This document shows positions 62,211 to 64,000 of a stretch of DNA of 64,000 bases, one piece after another. This DNA comes from Gammaproteobacteria bacterium. Lineage in GTDB: Bacteria; Pseudomonadota; Gammaproteobacteria; Pseudomonadales; Pseudohongiellaceae. Both the position numbers and the translations under genes were made by a program. Within the stretch, counting starts at the first letter, position 1. Every line of letters starts with the position of its first letter. The stretch spans positions 26,666 through 90,665 of the forward strand of contig JAJFKE010000029.1 of NCBI GenBank assembly GCA_021773355.1, given 5' to 3'. Under the pieces are notes generated by a model. It was not told where the DNA came from and did no database searches. It was given only the letters and a program-made list of their open reading frames with translations.

Positions 62211-63515
62211 ATGAATTTTGTTCGAACTCCGCAATTAAAGTTACTTGGCGCTATTTTAATTGTGTTTGGCAACAATGCCTCATTTGCGCAGCTTGATAGG
62301 CAGGCATTCAACAGTATCGATTTTAGTATCACTGTCGATCAACAGCTTACTATAAACAGTAATGATGGCAGCACGCAGAAGAACCAAACAACTATCCAAC
62401 CGCGTTGGGATGCCGATCTATCTGATTCCACTAGCCTAACCGCCATAGGAAGAGCGCGCCTGGATACGGAAGCCAAATTGGGTTTTAGTGGTAGCAATGC
62501 TCACGTTGATCTTGAACTACGCGAGCTGTATATCGATGCGGAGTGGGCTGGTGCTTATTGGCGCCTTGGAAAGCAACAGATAGTTTGGGGGCAGGCAGAT
62601 GGCTTAAGAGTTCTCGACGTTATTAATCCTGTGGATTTGCGTGAATTTATTCTTCCCGAGTTCGAAGATCATCGAATACCGCTGTGGACCGCTAATGTGG
62701 AAATTTCGCTGAATGAAGATTGGACTGCACAACTTCTGCTGATACCGGATCAGACCTACGATGAATTACCAGATCGCGATGCTAGCTTTGCGATTCGATC
62801 GCCCTTATTAATACCAACGGCCCCTGCCGGTATTCCCGTTACTCTTGGACAGACCGATCGGCCTCAGCGACTGTTTAAGGATGCCGACGCCGGTGCACGT
62901 CTCTCGGCGTTTCTTGGGGGCTGGGATGTGTCTCTGAATTATCTCTACCACTATCAGGATCAACCTGTTCTTTATCAACTGCGCGATGAGTCGGGCATTA
63001 CTCTGGCTCCAGCGTATGAGCGCACACACTTGTTAGGGGGCAGTTTCTCAAACGTGTTTGGTGATACCACATTTAGAGCAGAGCTTGGGTATTCCAGTGA
63101 TCGATTCTTTCTTAGCGACGACGGCAACGACAGCGATGGCATTGTGAGCAGTGGTGAAATTTCCTATGTCCTTGGCCTCGATTACCAGGGTTGGCGCGAT
63201 TGGTTTGTTAGCGCACAGATTTTTCAATCGATCGTCACAGACGATGGAGGAAGCTTGGTACGCGACAGTGTTGATACCACGGCAACATTTCTGGCGCGCC
63301 GCTATTTTTTGAATGAGTCGGTTCAGGCTGAAGCCTTATTTATCCAAAGTCTGAATAACGATGACGGCGTATTGCAGGCCTCATTGGAATATGAGTGGAG
63401 CAGCAATATTCGAATTAACATTGGTGCAGACATTTTCTTTGGATCATCCAAAGGTTTGTTTGGCCAGTTTAAGGAAAAAGATCGAGTCTCTGCCGGAATC
63501 GAATTCGGATATTGA
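62211..63515 (+). CDS. DUF1302-like outer-membrane beta-barrel protein
   Basis: A 434-residue exported barrel (signal peptide ending SFAQL). The block WRLGKQQIVWGQADGLRVLD, then VINPVDLREF, is characteristic of DUF1302-type porin-like proteins. Alternating strands run to the C-terminal EFGY. It begins one base after the RND stop (TGAAATG), so it is coupled. Together they look like an inner-to-outer-membrane route for hydrophobic compounds. Confidence 0.87.
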   Translation: MNFVRTPQLKLLGAILIVFGNNASFAQLDRQAFNSIDFSITVDQQLTINSNDGSTQKNQTTIQPRWDADLSDSTSLTAIGRARLDTEAKLGFSGSNAHVDLELRELYIDAEWAGAYWRLGKQQIVWGQADGLRVLDVINPVDLREFILPEFEDHRIPLWTANVEISLNEDWTAQLLLIPDQTYDELPDRDASFAIRSPLLIPTAPAGIPVTLGQTDRPQRLFKDADAGARLSAFLGGWDVSLNYLYHYQDQPVLYQLRDESGITLAPAYERTHLLGGSFSNVFGDTTFRAELGYSSDRFFLSDDGNDSDGIVSSGEISYVLGLDYQGWRDWFVSAQIFQSIVTDDGGSLVRDSVDTTATFLARRYFLNESVQAEALFIQSLNNDDGVLQASLEYEWSSNIRINIGADIFFGSSKGLFGQFKEKDRVSAGIEFGY

Positions 63516-63587
63516 GACCGCCTTTAACAGGGTGTCGGGGTAGATTCTTACTGACACTGCAAATGAAATAATCAAGAGGACAATATA

Positions 63588-63785
63588 ATGAACAGTCAAA
63601 TTAAGATTCCAGAAACTTTTCAGCAGCTAACAGCTTGGCAGAATTTAAAAGCGCAGTTGAATTCATTGGTAGCCGCGTTGGACTATGATCCACTTTCGGA
63701 TGCTCATGAGAAAGCAAGAGCTCTCAATAGGGAAATCGAATGTCTGAAGGCTCGAGTCCAGGCGCTAGAGGGACAGGTACCTTGA
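63588..63785 (+). CDS. Small coiled-coil protein
   Basis: A 65-residue cytoplasmic protein, helical throughout (LTAWQNLKAQLNSLVAALD, HEKARALNREIECLKARVQA) with a heptad-like C-terminal half and one Cys. AGAGG lies 8 bases before the ATG. Third gene of the RND operon by position. Family not recognised. Confidence 0.6.
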   Translation: MNSQIKIPETFQQLTAWQNLKAQLNSLVAALDYDPLSDAHEKARALNREIECLKARVQALEGQVP

Positions 63786-63804
63786 ATAGCATGAGAAAAG
63801 GTCC

Positions 63805-63863
63805 TTGGGGTCAGGTCTCCATCTGCAACTCAAGGTGTAATCTGTGTGCAATTGGAGACCTGA
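63805..63863 (-). repeat. GGGTCAGGTCT interspersed repeat, copy F, cut by an IS
   Basis: Begins GGGGTCAGGTCTCCATCTGC and runs to GGAGACCTGA, where the expected CCC is replaced by IS sequence (GGTTCCCCC). The core has GGTG in place of AGCG, so this is a slightly diverged copy. Same orientation as copies B and C. Confidence 0.9.
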
Positions 63864-64000
63864 GGTTCCCCCAGTAAAACGGATTGTTTTAGTGAGGGGC
63901 ATATTGCCTCTCATATTCTGCCGGGCTTACATAGCCCACGTAGGAATGCCGTCTTCGTTGATTGTAGAATACTTCTATATATTCAAATAGGCTTTGTTTA
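63861..64000 (-). mobile_element. IS3-family insertion sequence, right end in window (partial)
   Basis: The IS appears to begin at TGAGGTTCCCCCAGTAAAACG, an IS3-like terminal sequence (TG...CCCC), inserted inside repeat copy F. Its transposase reads leftward and leaves the window. The other end and any target duplication are outside. Confidence 0.8.
63889..63999 (-). CDS. IS3-family transposase, C-terminal end (partial)
   Basis: Thirty-six codons up to the stop at 63889-63891. [20 protein letters not shown] followed by VSPAEYE is the typical end of the IS3-family OrfB transposase (FxYIExFYNxxRxHSxLGYxSPxxFE), just after the catalytic Glu. The start lies beyond the window. Confidence 0.92.
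   Translation of the reverse strand, partial: KQSLFEYIEVFYNQRRRHSYVGYVSPAEYERQYAPH

Overview
The window reads as chromosomal DNA of an aerobic, free-living gammaproteobacterium of moderate GC. This is inferred from the protein families: a TonB-dependent receptor, MlaA-type outer-membrane lipid proteins, PQQ dehydrogenases, Tat-exported enzymes, a PAS sigma-54 regulator, GpgS, and many outer-membrane barrels. No rRNA, tRNA, CRISPR array or phage module was seen. Genus cannot be fixed from the sequence alone.

Layout. 0-9.7 kb: end of a receiver domain, a lipoprotein amidohydrolase, a RIO kinase, polyphosphate:AMP phosphotransferase, an FMN-binding protein, a PQQ dehydrogenase coupled to a cytochrome c, and a cyclase-family hydrolase. 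9.9-22.4 kb: second PQQ dehydrogenase, a perfect 19-bp inverted repeat, a TonB-dependent receptor, a Tat-exported amidohydrolase with a Tat partner, a desaturase, PolX, TrxC and a DUF5666 protein. 22.4-31.2 kb: a metal, sulfur and thiol-redox zone (Met-rich protein, SHOCT protein, DsrE, Cys-rich protein, two DUF3179 proteins, YeeE-type transporter, TlpA, broken rhodanese). Two 110-bp direct repeats bracket its first part. 31.8-42.8 kb: AidB-like dehydrogenase, a Cfa-type methyltransferase, a stretch of gene decay (membrane protein, hemN and IS110 remnants), membrane proteins and a two-component pair.

42.9-48.7 kb: a glucosylglycerate module (phosphatase, GpgS, GH13_18 phosphorylase) and an FAD oxidoreductase, separated and flanked by copies of an interspersed repeat with GGGTCAGGTCTCC inverted ends. 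Further copies lie at 39.1 and 63.8 kb. The last is cut by an IS3-family element that runs off the window. Copies also abut broken genes and supply the last codons of the phosphorylase.

48.7-58.3 kb: the most system-like region. A double-PAS sigma-54 activator is transcribed leftward. The 180-bp divergent spacer holds a palindrome over the activator's ribosome-binding site, repeated CACAAGAA/TTGTGG elements, and a good -24/-12 promoter pointing into a same-strand cluster. The cluster holds a small protein, a DUF1348 protein, a secreted cysteine hydrolase, a secreted alpha/beta hydrolase, a PPOX flavoprotein, an MlaA-like protein, an AhpD-like protein, two tiny ORFs, an Lpd-like disulfide reductase and a GST. 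It looks like an inducible detoxification or degradation pathway spanning periplasm and cytoplasm; the substrate is unknown.

58.5-63.8 kb: a MarR regulator with a palindromic site in front of itself and a near-copy in front of the next operon. That operon encodes an RND transporter fused to a LolA-like domain, a DUF1302-like barrel and a small coiled-coil protein.
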